A DNA stretch of 53,991 nt from C00003060 sp964502635 (GCA_964502635.1 CAZCXI010000003.1:1-53991); one strand, 5' to 3'; positions 1 to 7,297 are shown, counted from the first letter of the stretch. The notes: generated from the letters alone by a model not told the origin. A program made the numbers and translations.

Positions 1-1208
1 GCACTTCGATGTCCATCCAATAACGCCGGCCCGGCTGGAATTCGACCTGGGCTTGAAACTTCCTTCGGCCCTTTTGGCCGCCTCGTAACATTTCCCGTAG
101 CCGGGCCTTGTCATTTTCCTTGAAAAAGAACAACTCTTCCCAAGGCTTCCCCAAGACTGCGTGCTCAGTCTTTCTCATGAGCTGCCGGGCCGTCTCGTTC
201 AAGAATGTCACTCGCCCGTCCTGGCCTATCGTCGCGATTCCCAGGCGCAGCATATTCAGAATCGATAAATGATCATCATGGCCCTTCTTGATCTTGTCAA
301 ACATCTCTTCGAGTTTGGCTTCCACGCGCTTACGTTCCACCATTTCCTGGGAAACACTCTCAATCATCTGATTGGTCACGTTCTTTAGGGATTCCAATAG
401 CTCTACTTGCGACCCCCCGGATACCCGTGCTGTTAGGTCGCCTCTCGAGACCCGATGCAAAACATCAAAGTGTTCGGCCAGACCGATAGCAAATTCATGA
501 GACAGATCAACGATTTCTCCGAGGTCTCCGGCGGTCAGGTTCACCATGTGCTTTAATTTGGCAATCAGATCGAGTTTCGACGTTTCGGGGATTCTGACTT
601 CCGGGTCCCCTGAAGATATTTCATTCAACGCCTTGAAAACCTCGGATAAGCCCTGGGCCAACTCTACGTTGATGGTTCGCAATATCTCTTCGCTTTGCCG
701 TAGGGCTCCCTCCATGCGTTTTCGCTCGGTGAGTTCAAGCTTCAATTGTTCGGCGGTCTTGGCCAGCGTGGCGGTGCGCTCTTTAACGCGCTTTTCCAGC
801 TCGCCGTGTGCCTTTCTAAGGGCTTCCTCCGCCCGTTTGCGTTCGCCAAGCCCTTGTTCTTCAATCTGAAAGACATCCCAAAACAGGTGCGCGGCGACAT
901 GGTCCATCAGTCGAACACTTTCCGGCTTGGTTCGGGAAATCTCATTGGCTACGTCCTCGCGACCTGTCAGCTCGATAATCATGTTGAGCCCTTCGAACGC
1001 ATATAAGTCGTGATAGTCCTCCGTGGCATAAACGCCCATTTCCTGAGCGTAGCGGTAACCCGGCGCTTTGGGATTGGTACTGGCTACACCAACAAGCTTC
1101 ATCTGAAGCTGACTGAGCTTTTCGGCAAATATCATGTCCATGATCGCCTTACACCCAGGTCCACCACCCACAATGGCGACATTAAGTTTTCGGGTCTTGT
1201 CCATCATC
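1..1208 (-). CDS. Sensor protein with Rossmann, HAMP-like and PAS domains (3' end outside window)
   Basis: The frame is open from the ATG at 1208 to the window edge (402 codons seen), so the C-terminal output domain, probably a histidine kinase or sigma-54 module, is missing. I translated it directly. Residues about 8-120 form a nucleotide-binding Rossmann-like domain with a glycine-rich loop (VAIVGGGPGC). Next come a coiled coil (about 130-185), a HAMP-like linker (about 190-300) and a PAS domain (about 310-402). An AAAAGGG sequence just upstream supports the start. N-terminal Rossmann plus PAS sensors of this kind are, from memory, common in Desulfobacterota. It follows the DUF547 gene by 22 bases and is probably co-transcribed with it. 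The signal is unknown; the Rossmann domain suggests NAD(P) or a metabolite. Confidence 0.8.
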
Positions 1209-1230
1209 AACCCTTTTCAGCAGGATCAAA

Positions 1231-2121
1231 TCATACAAGATTCAGTGACCAGTCATAATCCATATAGGAAATATGAAGCTCACCGGCGAGTGTCCTTAGA
1301 AAAGCCTTTTCTTCCGGGTCATAGCGATACCGGATGATGAAAGCGAGGAGATCTTCCCTGCTGCCAAAGTCGTCCTTATACCATTTAAATATCCTGGACA
1401 GCTTCAGTGTTCCGGCAGCCTTTTCTATCCTAACCTCGTCACTATTGATAAAACCGGTGGTCACCAGGTCCAGTTGTTCATCAATCTCCTTCTCTTCATA
1501 AACGTCAATGGGTGGGCAGGAATTGGAACCGCAGACCAAGGCAAAGTGTATCCTTGGGTCCACCTTTTCAACAACAAGGCGCCTCCTCGGGTCCCCACTG
1601 CCAAAGGGTTTAAGAGACAGAAGGTGTTTCTTCTGATTGGCCCTGAGTATGCCGTGTTCAATGTCATCCAGGCTAAGGGTATAATCCCCAACATTGTACG
1701 AAGCGGCTTCGAAGAACGATGAAACTTCTTTTACGCTTTTCCTGATGTTCAGCTCCAAAATGCCGTGGACCACAAGCGCATTGTAGATATTGATCCAGAA
1801 TGCCAACTTTGCTTCTCTGGTGGTTAAGATGTCTGGATCAAACGAGGAAAGACCCCTTGTTGCGGCCTTGTAATCTCTAAAAGCCTCAGCGTCTTTCATG
1901 CCATCGTAATCGACACCGCCCTTTTCCAGATCATAGAAGTTCAGCTTAAGATGATCCATTCTGCTCTTTAGCTGTTGCGCAATCTCTTTACTGTTCGGCG
2001 AGATAGCTGTTCCATCAGACCGATTGAGAACAAGGGGTTTCATTTGTCTTCCAGATACAGGGGCGTTCTTGTTCAGACCAAGGAACCCCTCTGTGATCCC
2101 GTAAAGGAGGGCCCTTAGCAA
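1231..2121 (-). CDS. DUF547 domain-containing protein
   Basis: The 296-residue product matches the DUF547 family: the conserved blocks KLAFWINIYNALVVHGIL (about 107-124) and IHFALVCGSNSCPPI (about 190-204), followed by a C-terminal KLSRIFKWYKDDFG block. The family has no established biochemical function in bacteria. No signal peptide or membrane helix is evident. The longest frame starts at a TTG (2121) with no convincing ribosome-binding site. The first in-frame ATG (residue 27, MKPLVL) is an alternative that would keep the whole conserved domain. The gene lies between a selenoprotein gene (51 bases upstream) and a PAS sensor (22 bases downstream), all on one strand, so it probably belongs to a three-gene operon. 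Confidence 0.8.
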   Translation of the reverse strand: MLRALLYGITEGFLGLNKNAPVSGRQMKPLVLNRSDGTAISPNSKEIAQQLKSRMDHLKLNFYDLEKGGVDYDGMKDAEAFRDYKAATRGLSSFDPDILTTREAKLAFWINIYNALVVHGILELNIRKSVKEVSSFFEAASYNVGDYTLSLDDIEHGILRANQKKHLLSLKPFGSGDPRRRLVVEKVDPRIHFALVCGSNSCPPIDVYEEKEIDEQLDLVTTGFINSDEVRIEKAAGTLKLSRIFKWYKDDFGSREDLLAFIIRYRYDPEEKAFLRTLAGELHISYMDYDWSLNLV

Positions 2122-2172
2122 GACAAGGCGGCGGTTTTCTCGTGGCCCATCACCGATGAGTCGTCATACCCC

Positions 2173-2379
2173 TCACGACCCGCCATAACCAATCTGGACA
2201 TTCTTGTCTTCCACGATGACCGGCACTTTCCGAACGCCGTTGGAAAGTTTCAGCATTTCGTTGAGCTTGTTGCTGTCCTCGAGAACGTCAATGTAGGTGG
2301 CCTTCTCTCCGTAAGCCGACCTGGCTTGGTTGGTGTAGGGTCAACCCAGCTTGCCGTAAATAACGACCTTGTCTCCCAC
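2173..2379 (-). CDS. Glutaredoxin-like selenoprotein (Uxx-star type), in-frame UGA = Sec
   Basis: This gene is invisible to ordinary ORF callers because codon 13 is TGA (2341-2343). Reading TGA as selenocysteine gives 68 residues: an N-terminal beta strand VVIYGKLG, the redox motif U-P-Y-T, and a glutaredoxin-fold continuation with the cis-Pro segment RKVPVIVED and a C-terminal GYGGS. The GTG start (2379) has GGAGG seven bases upstream. Immediately 3' of the UGA is a candidate bacterial SECIS hairpin (2313-2327): a five-base-pair AAGCC/GGCTT stem with loop AGGTC, the loop beginning 18 bases after the UGA and carrying a G at its second position. Homologues in which a redox Cys or Sec occupies this place are known as Uxx-star (seleno)proteins. 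The role is presumed thiol or selenol redox chemistry; the substrate is unknown. Confidence 0.82.
2313..2327 (-). promoter_or_regulatory. Candidate bacterial SECIS hairpin
   Basis: Downstream of the in-frame TGA at 2341-2343, the sequence AAGCC-AGGTC-GGCTT forms a perfect five-base-pair stem with a five-base loop. The loop begins 18 bases after the UGA and has G at its second position, which fits the geometry of bacterial SECIS elements that recruit SelB. This is a prediction from sequence only. Confidence 0.65.
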
Positions 2380-2460
2380 GTCATACCCTCCCTGAGGCAG
2401 GGGTTACAGACTTTCTCTTGAACCAGTTGTCACATTTCCATCCTATGCCGAAAGGTGCTG

Positions 2461-2579
2461 TTGAACCGCAAAAGCGAGCGCATTCCCCGCTGCTTGCGGC
2501 GGGGTTAGCGAGCGAATCTGAAAATGAAAAGCTTCCTTACGGTGAAGATTCCCCGCGGTTTCCCGCGGGGAGGCTTCAA
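2461..2579 (+). repeat. REP/BIME-like two-hairpin repeat, copy 1
   Basis: This is an approximately 119-base unit bounded by TTGAA and TTCAA. It contains two GC-rich imperfect palindromes: one built on GCGAGCGCATTCCCCGCTGC and one built on CCCCGCGG/CCGCGGGG. It recurs at 5176-5293, 25479-25597, 31460-31578, 32271-32389 and from 53937 to the window end. It lies between the selenoprotein operon and the MORN protein gene. An ORF on the plus strand passing through it is a by-product. Confidence 0.85.
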
Positions 2580-2605
2580 ACCAGATTGTGTCAAAGACCG
2601 CTCAC

Positions 2606-2989
2606 TTATCTTCCGACAAACTCACCATCTTTAAACTCACCCACCAACTTCTTGCCGTCAGGAGAGGTTAACGTCCCTTTTCCGCACAACTTATTGTTCT
2701 TGAATTGGCCCACATACTTGACACCGTTGGGACGGAGAAAAATCCCTTGTCCGTTCATCATGTTGTCCCTGAACTCACCGACATATTTTGCCCCGTCAGG
2801 GGACGTCAAAGTGCCCTTTCCCAGCTTCTTGCCGTCCTTAAAGTGACCCACGTATTTCTCGCCGTTGGCATCAACAAAGGTCCCGTGTCCATCTATGCAG
2901 TCTCCTTTTACACAGCCGCAGAAGGCATTCAGAGGGGAAAAACAAATCATCAATACCAAGGCTACCAAGGCTATCCAAAGCGTTTTCAT
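2606..2989 (-). CDS. Secreted MORN-repeat protein
   Basis: The 127-residue protein begins with a signal peptide (KTLWIALVALVLMICFSPLNAF). Four MORN-type repeats follow: KYVGHFKDGKKLGKGTLTSPDG, KYVGEFRDNMMNGQGIF, KYVGQFKNNKLCGKGTL and KLVGEFKDGEF. MORN repeats form an elongated beta meander and usually mediate membrane or protein contacts; no enzymatic domain is attached. The ATG at 2989 is preferred over the longer frame because GGGAGG lies eight bases upstream. A small Cys-rich segment (FCGCVKGDC) follows the signal peptide. The gene is downstream of an OmpA-like lipoprotein on the same strand and is likely part of an envelope cluster. Confidence 0.82.
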   Translation of the reverse strand: MKTLWIALVALVLMICFSPLNAFCGCVKGDCIDGHGTFVDANGEKYVGHFKDGKKLGKGTLTSPDGAKYVGEFRDNMMNGQGIFLRPNGVKYVGQFKNNKLCGKGTLTSPDGKKLVGEFKDGEFVGR

Positions 2990-3035
2990 CTTTTTGACCT
3001 CCCTGTTCTGTTTTTTCTGATACGCTTGCATTGGA

Positions 3036-3671
3036 CTAGATAGGAATAATGACGATGTTCACCCTTCTATTCATGGCGTTGCTAGAAGATATGGGTTGCG
3101 ATTCACCGAAACCAACCGTCTGCATCCTTCTCGGATCTACCCCTCTCTGCGACAGGGCGCGCTCGACGGCCTCTGCGCGTTTTTCGGACAATTGCTGATT
3201 ATAAGCCTCAGAACCGGTGGAGTCCGTGTGCCCTTCAACTCGGATGGTCGTTTGCGGGTAACTGTTTAGTACGTCAGCGACGCGGCCAATCTCAGCATAT
3301 GCCCCGGGTTTCAGGGTTGAAGAGTCAAAGTCAAAAAACAGATCGCTCTTGAATGTGGCCATAAGAACATTCTGTGTCCTCTGAATACTTGCAGCCTCGC
3401 TTGCACCAATCGCCGCTCTCAGCGCCTGCTCCTGTCTGTCCATGTACGCGCCGATTTGATGACCGGCAAGACCACCAACCACGGCACCAATGCCTGTGCC
3501 GATAAGTGTGGCCTCCGTATCCCTGCCAATGACTTGTCCAAGAATTGCGCCGGTCGCAGCGCCAATCAAGACCCCTGTTTTCGCTCCTCTTTGTTGTTGT
3601 GTCGGTCCTGCACAGGAAAAAAGGCATGTCGCCAGGGCCAGACTTGCAGCAATTGAAATGAGTCTTTTCAT
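3036..3671 (-). CDS. OmpA-family lipoprotein with glycine-zipper segment
   Basis: The 211-residue product has a lipoprotein signal ending in LFSC (lipidated Cys20) and a glycine-zipper region rich in GxxxG spacing (about 30-78). A C-terminal OmpA/MotB peptidoglycan-binding domain follows (about 105-211), with the typical FDFDSSTL start, the VEGHTDSTGS block and the NRRVNIVI end. It is predicted to anchor the outer membrane to peptidoglycan, like Pal or YiaD-type proteins. It ends 46 bases before the start of the MORN gene, so the two may be co-transcribed. Assignment to the family is firm; the exact role is not. Confidence 0.9.
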   Translation of the reverse strand: MKRLISIAASLALATCLFSCAGPTQQQRGAKTGVLIGAATGAILGQVIGRDTEATLIGTGIGAVVGGLAGHQIGAYMDRQEQALRAAIGASEAASIQRTQNVLMATFKSDLFFDFDSSTLKPGAYAEIGRVADVLNSYPQTTIRVEGHTDSTGSEAYNQQLSEKRAEAVERALSQRGVDPRRMQTVGFGESQPISSSNAMNRRVNIVIIPI

Positions 3672-4239
3672 CAGGTTGCCTCCTTATTGTTCAGCGGTTT
3701 TTTTGGCCGTGTTATTTGGTACGGCTGACACCTGCCTGTCACGTGCCCCAAAGGGACAGACCTCATGTCATCCTTGGAGCTGGAGCACACTCTATAATAT
3801 CACGACACGGTGCGTCAAGCCGGATGTGTGGGGGCACCTCGTCGAGAGACCTCTTGGTAGGACAGGCGCGGGTTCGCCGCCGAGGGCCATGACTCGATCT
3901 CATGAGGCCACTGTGGTTTCGAAGAAACAGGATAAGATGTGAGAAAGACACTTACCCCGACGTTGCATAAACACCATAGCAACCGACACAAAGTTCACAA
4001 TAACAGTAGGTTGTATCGATACAATGGCTTGTTTATCAATGCGCGGACGCTGAGGTCCACAAAAAGGCCAAAAACTGCCATGTTGTTTCCCCTTGGGGAA
4101 AGCCGATGATACCGCATTTCCTACGTTGTTGAGAGTTCGCAGTAAATGACTACAGCTTCACCCTCAACGCCTTGGATCTGCAGCATCCTCGACTTTTGCA
4201 ACGCCGGGGTTGCCGGATGCATGTTTTTCCTCTTGACCG
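3672..4239. other. Intergenic stretch with a 14-base palindrome
   Basis: I see no convincing gene in these 568 bases. They presumably carry the promoter of the OmpA-like lipoprotein and the 3' end of the cytochrome c3 transcript. The only clear structure is the perfect palindrome TTGTATCGATACAA at 4011-4024, a possible operator. Confidence 0.5.
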
Positions 4240-4680
4240 CTACTTTTTCTTGGGATGGCAGCCCTGGCACGCCGTGGGGCCGGCAGGCTTTCCCGCCTTC
4301 TTCAGAGCCTTGTGGCAGCTTTTACAATTTTCATGAATAGCTGAGTAATAATATCTCTTGACCAATTCCTTCTTGGCCAGTTGTTCGCCTTTGGGTGCCT
4401 CAGCCTCGGTGTGGCAGGTATCACACTTTTGGACGTCATCGCCCTCTTTCCAAACGTTCTTGCAGTCTTTGTACACGTGGTGACACTCGGTGCAGGCAAT
4501 CTTGTAGTCCACATGGTGTTTCTTGTGGCTGAAGGTGACCAGGGCCTTCTTGTGCTTCAAAAAGACCTTTGAGTCCATCGTGATGGTCTCTGGCACCGGT
4601 TGGGTCGCGTAAACTCCTGCAACCAGAAATGCCACGCCTAAGGCTACAGCCGTTAATACCAGCAGTGATCGTTTCTTCAT
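4240..4680 (-). CDS. Tetraheme cytochrome c3 (class III)
   Basis: The 146-residue protein has a signal peptide (about 1-25) and four CxxCH heme-binding motifs: CTECH at 63-67, CDTCH at 86-90, CKSCH at 119-123 and CQGCH at 138-142. Additional histidines before the first motif (FSHKKHH) provide sixth ligands. This is the size and heme count of periplasmic cytochrome c3 of sulfate reducers, which shuttles electrons between hydrogenases or formate dehydrogenases and membrane redox complexes. CACCTCCTTT complements a good ribosome-binding site just upstream of the ATG at 4680. It is downstream of the Pro/Tyr-rich gene on the same strand. Confidence 0.92.
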   Translation of the reverse strand: MKKRSLLVLTAVALGVAFLVAGVYATQPVPETITMDSKVFLKHKKALVTFSHKKHHVDYKIACTECHHVYKDCKNVWKEGDDVQKCDTCHTEAEAPKGEQLAKKELVKRYYYSAIHENCKSCHKALKKAGKPAGPTACQGCHPKKK

Positions 4681-4744
4681 AAGCCGTTTTCACCTCCTTT
4701 CCGGAAGTCATTTCGCCTTCGTCCGTTTATTCAACTTCTCTCAG

Positions 4745-5116
4745 CTACCAAGGCCGATAGCGGCCTCGATAATAGGGGCTGCATTGTCCATAGGCACGTA
4801 AGCGCGGTGGACTGTAATAAGCGGGCGCTGGACTGTAATAGACAACCGGCGGACTATAGCAGACAGGCGGTGGACCATAGTAGGCCGGCGGGGGACTGTA
4901 ATAGACGGGTGGCGCGCTGTAGTAAACAGGTGCAGGACGAGACGGAGAATAATAAGACGCATTAAAAAGCGCATTTGCCAGAATAGCAGTTCCCATTCCT
5001 ATAGCGACTCCTTCCCATCTATAACGCTGCTTGGGGCCTGCCCAAGCAGAGGTGACTATAAAAAAAATACACAGGATCGTCATGACCATGATCATAGAAA
5101 GTTTTTTGTTTTTCAT
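4745..5116 (-). CDS. Secreted proline/tyrosine-rich repeat protein
   Basis: The 123-residue product has a signal peptide (KNKKLSMIMVMTILCIFFIV then SAWA) and a short glycine/alanine-rich segment. About 70 residues follow of YYSPPP/YYSAPPV-type repeats, and a C-terminal Arg/Tyr-rich tail (YYRGRYRPW). The repeats resemble those of structural or surface-attached proteins; no enzyme domain is present. The ATG at 5116 is chosen because a GGGGGG tract sits seven bases before it. The gene's function is unknown. It lies between cytochrome c3 (64 bases downstream) and an anti-sigma factor, and a REP-like repeat separates it from the latter. Confidence 0.75.
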   Translation of the reverse strand: MKNKKLSMIMVMTILCIFFIVTSAWAGPKQRYRWEGVAIGMGTAILANALFNASYYSPSRPAPVYYSAPPVYYSPPPAYYGPPPVCYSPPVVYYSPAPAYYSPPRLRAYGQCSPYYRGRYRPW

Positions 5117-5175
5117 TTTTCTACCCCCCTTCATTCTTGTGTCTCAAGACAATGGACACCGTTGCTTGCAAAAAA

Positions 5176-5293
5176 TTGAACCCTCCCCGCGGCAAGCCAC
5201 GGGGAATCTTCACCGTAAGGATGGTATCATTTCCAGATTCGCTCGCTAACCCCGCCGCAAGCAGCGGGGAAGGCGCTCGCTTTTGCGGTTCAA
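5176..5293 (-). repeat. REP/BIME-like repeat, copy 2 (inverted)
   Basis: This is the minus-oriented copy of the TTGAA...TTCAA element, with the same two GC-rich hairpins. Its outer end coincides with the TGA stop codon of the anti-sigma factor gene (5290-5292). Confidence 0.85.
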
Positions 5294-5811
5294 AGAGCCG
5301 TTTGGTTTTGTTCAGAGCTACCGTCATCACCCACGGCATTTGCATTTTCACTAAACCAGAGAACGGTCTGATGCGACCGCTGTGTTTCTAAAATCATGAC
5401 AGAAGCAACATCCCCCTCAAAAGAGTTAATGATGGCACTGGGGCCAGGTACAGGGGCAGGGCCTCTCACAAGAGCAAAAAAGAGGACGAGCCCTGTTGCC
5501 ATGGCCGTGGCAGAGACATAAAATTTCCTGGACACGAACAGGTTTCCAAGTCTCATCCACCAGGGGGCCCCCTTTCTGTGAATCAGAGCCATGGCCCCTT
5601 CCTCTAATTCTTTAAGGCTGACGTGAGCAAGCGCTCCGTCCACGCCGGCCTTGAGAAGGCTGGAGACAGATTGATTATATCGGAATGCCTTTTGACAAGA
5701 AGGGCAAGATTTCAGATGGTGGATTATCGGGGCATATTCATCCGGCCCGAGTTCCTCATCGAAAAAGCGGTTTAACAAAGTGGGATCGCATGTCGTTTGG
5801 TCCATCTTCAT
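5290..5811 (-). CDS. Membrane-anchored zinc-finger anti-sigma factor
   Basis: The 173-residue protein starts with an anti-sigma zinc-finger (zf-HC2) segment carrying HHLKSCPSC (His32, Cys36, Cys39) and continues with a helix that would contact the sigma factor. A single transmembrane helix (about 97-116, SATAMATGLVLFFALV) precedes a small external domain. It is the likely partner of the ECF sigma factor at 6630-7238. It is unusual in not being directly adjacent: a secreted protein gene and a 180-base spacer lie between. That spacer holds a 12-base motif also found at the start of the sigma gene. The last codons abut a REP-like repeat. Confidence 0.8.
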   Translation of the reverse strand: MKMDQTTCDPTLLNRFFDEELGPDEYAPIIHHLKSCPSCQKAFRYNQSVSSLLKAGVDGALAHVSLKELEEGAMALIHRKGAPWWMRLGNLFVSRKFYVSATAMATGLVLFFALVRGPAPVPGPSAIINSFEGDVASVMILETQRSHQTVLWFSENANAVGDDGSSEQNQTAL

Positions 5812-5825
5812 GAGCCTTCATCCTT

Positions 5826-5861
5826 GATGGACTCGTAAAATCGACTTCTTACGAAACCATC
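5826..5861. mobile_element. Minimal 36-base MITE-like element with 6-base target duplication
   Basis: The element starts GATGGACTCGTAAAATCGAC and ends TTACGAAACCATC. It consists only of the two inverted ends of the larger elements at 18381, 34191 and 35840. It is flanked by perfect direct repeats ATCCTT (5820-5825 and 5862-5867), as expected for a 6-base target-site duplication. It sits just upstream of the anti-sigma gene. Confidence 0.7.
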
Positions 5862-5887
5862 ATCCTTATGAGCTGATCTTTTACCGT

Positions 5888-5899
5888 GTTAGACACCAA
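5888..5899 (-). promoter_or_regulatory. Shared 12-base motif upstream of the anti-sigma factor (candidate ECF promoter -10)
   Basis: On the minus strand the sequence reads TTGGTGTCTAAC, identical to 7227-7238 at the start of the ECF sigma gene. A GAGTTT lies 16 bases before TCTAA, a spacing like that of -35/-10 elements of RpoE-type promoters. It may be autoregulated by the sigma factor; this is inferred. Confidence 0.4.
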
Positions 5900-5991
5900 T
5901 GATTTGAAAAAACTCAATCGGTTTATTAGGGGGGTGATGAAGAGACGCGGAGCCGGGCTGAAGATGATAAAAAGCGTTAGGGGGGAAAGGC

Positions 5992-6450
5992 TCAAAAGGA
6001 AGTGGAAATATTGAAAAGCAGGTAACCGTCCTTGTATTTGGGTCCTCCCACGATAATATTGCCGTGGTTGAGGAGCTGGATCATGGTCTGAAAAATTTGC
6101 TTCTTCTTTCTTGATATCACGAGTTGAAGCTCTACCCTGTCTCCTGTCACCGTTAGAGGCGTCATCTTCAAAACTCTGCTTCCAGGAAGTGAAACCATGC
6201 CGGTCTTTCCCATGCCCAGGGCCAGACGGTCCCGGCCAAGAAGTCGATACGAGGAATACCGGAAGAGGGATCGCAGTTCCTCTATCAGGCTGGACAGGCG
6301 GGGGTCAAGATATTGGGAGCCCTGAGAGGCCAGGACGGTTTCAACAACGACATGGACAGGACGGTCAGCCCGGGCGGGACCGGTCACCAACCCCAACAGA
6401 ACAATCAACAAAAACAAAAGATTAAATTTCTTGAATTCCTGCATTTTCAT
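5992..6450 (-). CDS. Secreted protein of unknown function in the sigma-factor operon
   Basis: The product is about 152 residues with a clear signal peptide (FNLLFLLIVLLGLVTGPARA). A compact, probably alpha/beta domain follows, with LSSLIEELRSLFRYSSYRLL and a C-terminal GGPKYKDGYLLFNIS. I do not recognise a named family. It is encoded between the ECF sigma factor and the anti-sigma factor on the same strand, so it may be part of, or a target of, that envelope-stress circuit. The start is uncertain: ATG 6450 is used, while a TTG at 6462 or the ATG at 6444 is also possible. No strong ribosome-binding site is visible for any of them. Confidence 0.6.
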   Translation of the reverse strand: MKMQEFKKFNLLFLLIVLLGLVTGPARADRPVHVVVETVLASQGSQYLDPRLSSLIEELRSLFRYSSYRLLGRDRLALGMGKTGMVSLPGSRVLKMTPLTVTGDRVELQLVISRKKKQIFQTMIQLLNHGNIIVGGPKYKDGYLLFNISTSF

Positions 6451-6546
6451 AACCCGGGCCAAAGGTTCATTGAACCAGCGCCATATCAGGGTAGACTCAG
6501 CGGTTTCATACTCATAACAGAGGAGCGTTCCGCTGTAAAAGGGTTT

Positions 6547-6633
6547 TTAGGGGCACTGAGGCCGAGGGTAAGGGCACGACCCCCTGCAAGGGCAAGAACC
6601 ACAACAAGCGGTGTCTCCATGGCGTTGTTTCAC
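6547..6633 (-). CDS. Possible 28-residue Cys-rich peptide overlapping the sigma gene stop
   Basis: A GTG start (6631-6633) overlaps the TGA stop of the ECF sigma gene (GTGA), with AGGGGG seven bases upstream, a layout typical of translational coupling. The frame encodes 28 residues with six cysteines, including TACCGSCPC and GSCPYPRPQC. There is no signal peptide. A second small frame (6486-6620, 44 residues) overlaps it out of phase. Either may be chance; nothing except the coupling geometry and cysteine density supports this one. Confidence 0.3.
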   Translation of the reverse strand: MKQRHGDTACCGSCPCRGSCPYPRPQCP

Positions 6634-7238
6634 GATTTTTCCCCCTCTTCCAGATAGGGTCTCAAGAACCCTCTTAAAGTCTTTCGCGCATAAAAAAGCC
6701 GGGAACTCACGGTCCCCTTCTTTATCTTCAAGGTCTTGGCGATTTCATCGTACGAAAGACCTTCCACTTCCTTGAGTACAAACACGGCCCTTGCTTCCTC
6801 TGACAACGCCTTTAGCCCTTCCCACAATACCTTTTCAAATTCCTTTCTCTCGGACAGGGCTTCTGCGTAGTCATCATTCGTTGCCAACTCCGGGCGATCA
6901 GTCGCTCCTTCTCGTTGGAGGGGTTGATGATGCCACCTGAACCTTCGCTTCCATCTCCTCTGCCAGTTTAGACACAGATTAACCGTGATACGATGGAGCC
7001 ACGTAGAAAGCCTTGATTCTTCTCTGAAGGTATGAATCTTTTGGAATACCTTCAAAAAGACTTCCTGGACGATGTCCAGGCTTTCTTCTCTGTCTAAGGT
7101 AATACCATAGGCGATACTGAAAAGTTTGTCCTGATATTGCTGGATCAGCACACGAAATGCCCCCTCCTGCCTTTTCTTCAGGCCGGAGACCAATCGCCGT
7201 TCGTCTGAGAAATCGTTATTTACTTTGTTAGACACCAA
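6630..7238 (-). CDS. ECF-family RNA polymerase sigma factor (RpoE-like)
   Basis: The 202-residue protein has region 2 (about 25-95) with YQDKLFSIAYGI and the core-binding and -10 recognition segment DIVQEVFLKVFQKI...STWLHRITVNLCLNW. A charged linker follows, then region 4 (about 138-190) with LSYDEIAKTLKIKKGTVSSRLFYARKTL, the helix-turn-helix that reads the -35. It is expected to be released from the membrane anti-sigma factor at 5290-5811 under envelope stress. The annotated start is a TTG (7238) overlapping the shared motif TTGGTGTCTAAC; a GTG follows directly. If that motif is the -10 element, the true start must lie further in, for example the TTG before VSGLKKRQ. Confidence 0.9.
   Translation of the reverse strand: MVSNKVNNDFSDERRLVSGLKKRQEGAFRVLIQQYQDKLFSIAYGITLDREESLDIVQEVFLKVFQKIHTFREESRLSTWLHRITVNLCLNWQRRWKRRFRWHHQPLQREGATDRPELATNDDYAEALSERKEFEKVLWEGLKALSEEARAVFVLKEVEGLSYDEIAKTLKIKKGTVSSRLFYARKTLRGFLRPYLEEGEKS
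7227..7238 (-). promoter_or_regulatory. Shared 12-base motif at the sigma gene start
   Basis: TTGGTGTCTAAC on the minus strand is identical to 5888-5899 upstream of the anti-sigma gene. A GATTTT lies 17 bases before TCTAA. It is a candidate autoregulated ECF promoter or other operator. Confidence 0.4.
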
Positions 7239-7297
7239 GAGATATAGAGAAAATCAGTGGAGGTTTTTTTAGTTTGTACATGATTGCACAAGTTTTT

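Noticed and set aside
6486..6620. A 44-codon minus-strand frame with hydrophobic N-terminus
   Set aside because: It overlaps the coupled Cys-rich frame and has no ribosome-binding site, although it cannot be excluded.
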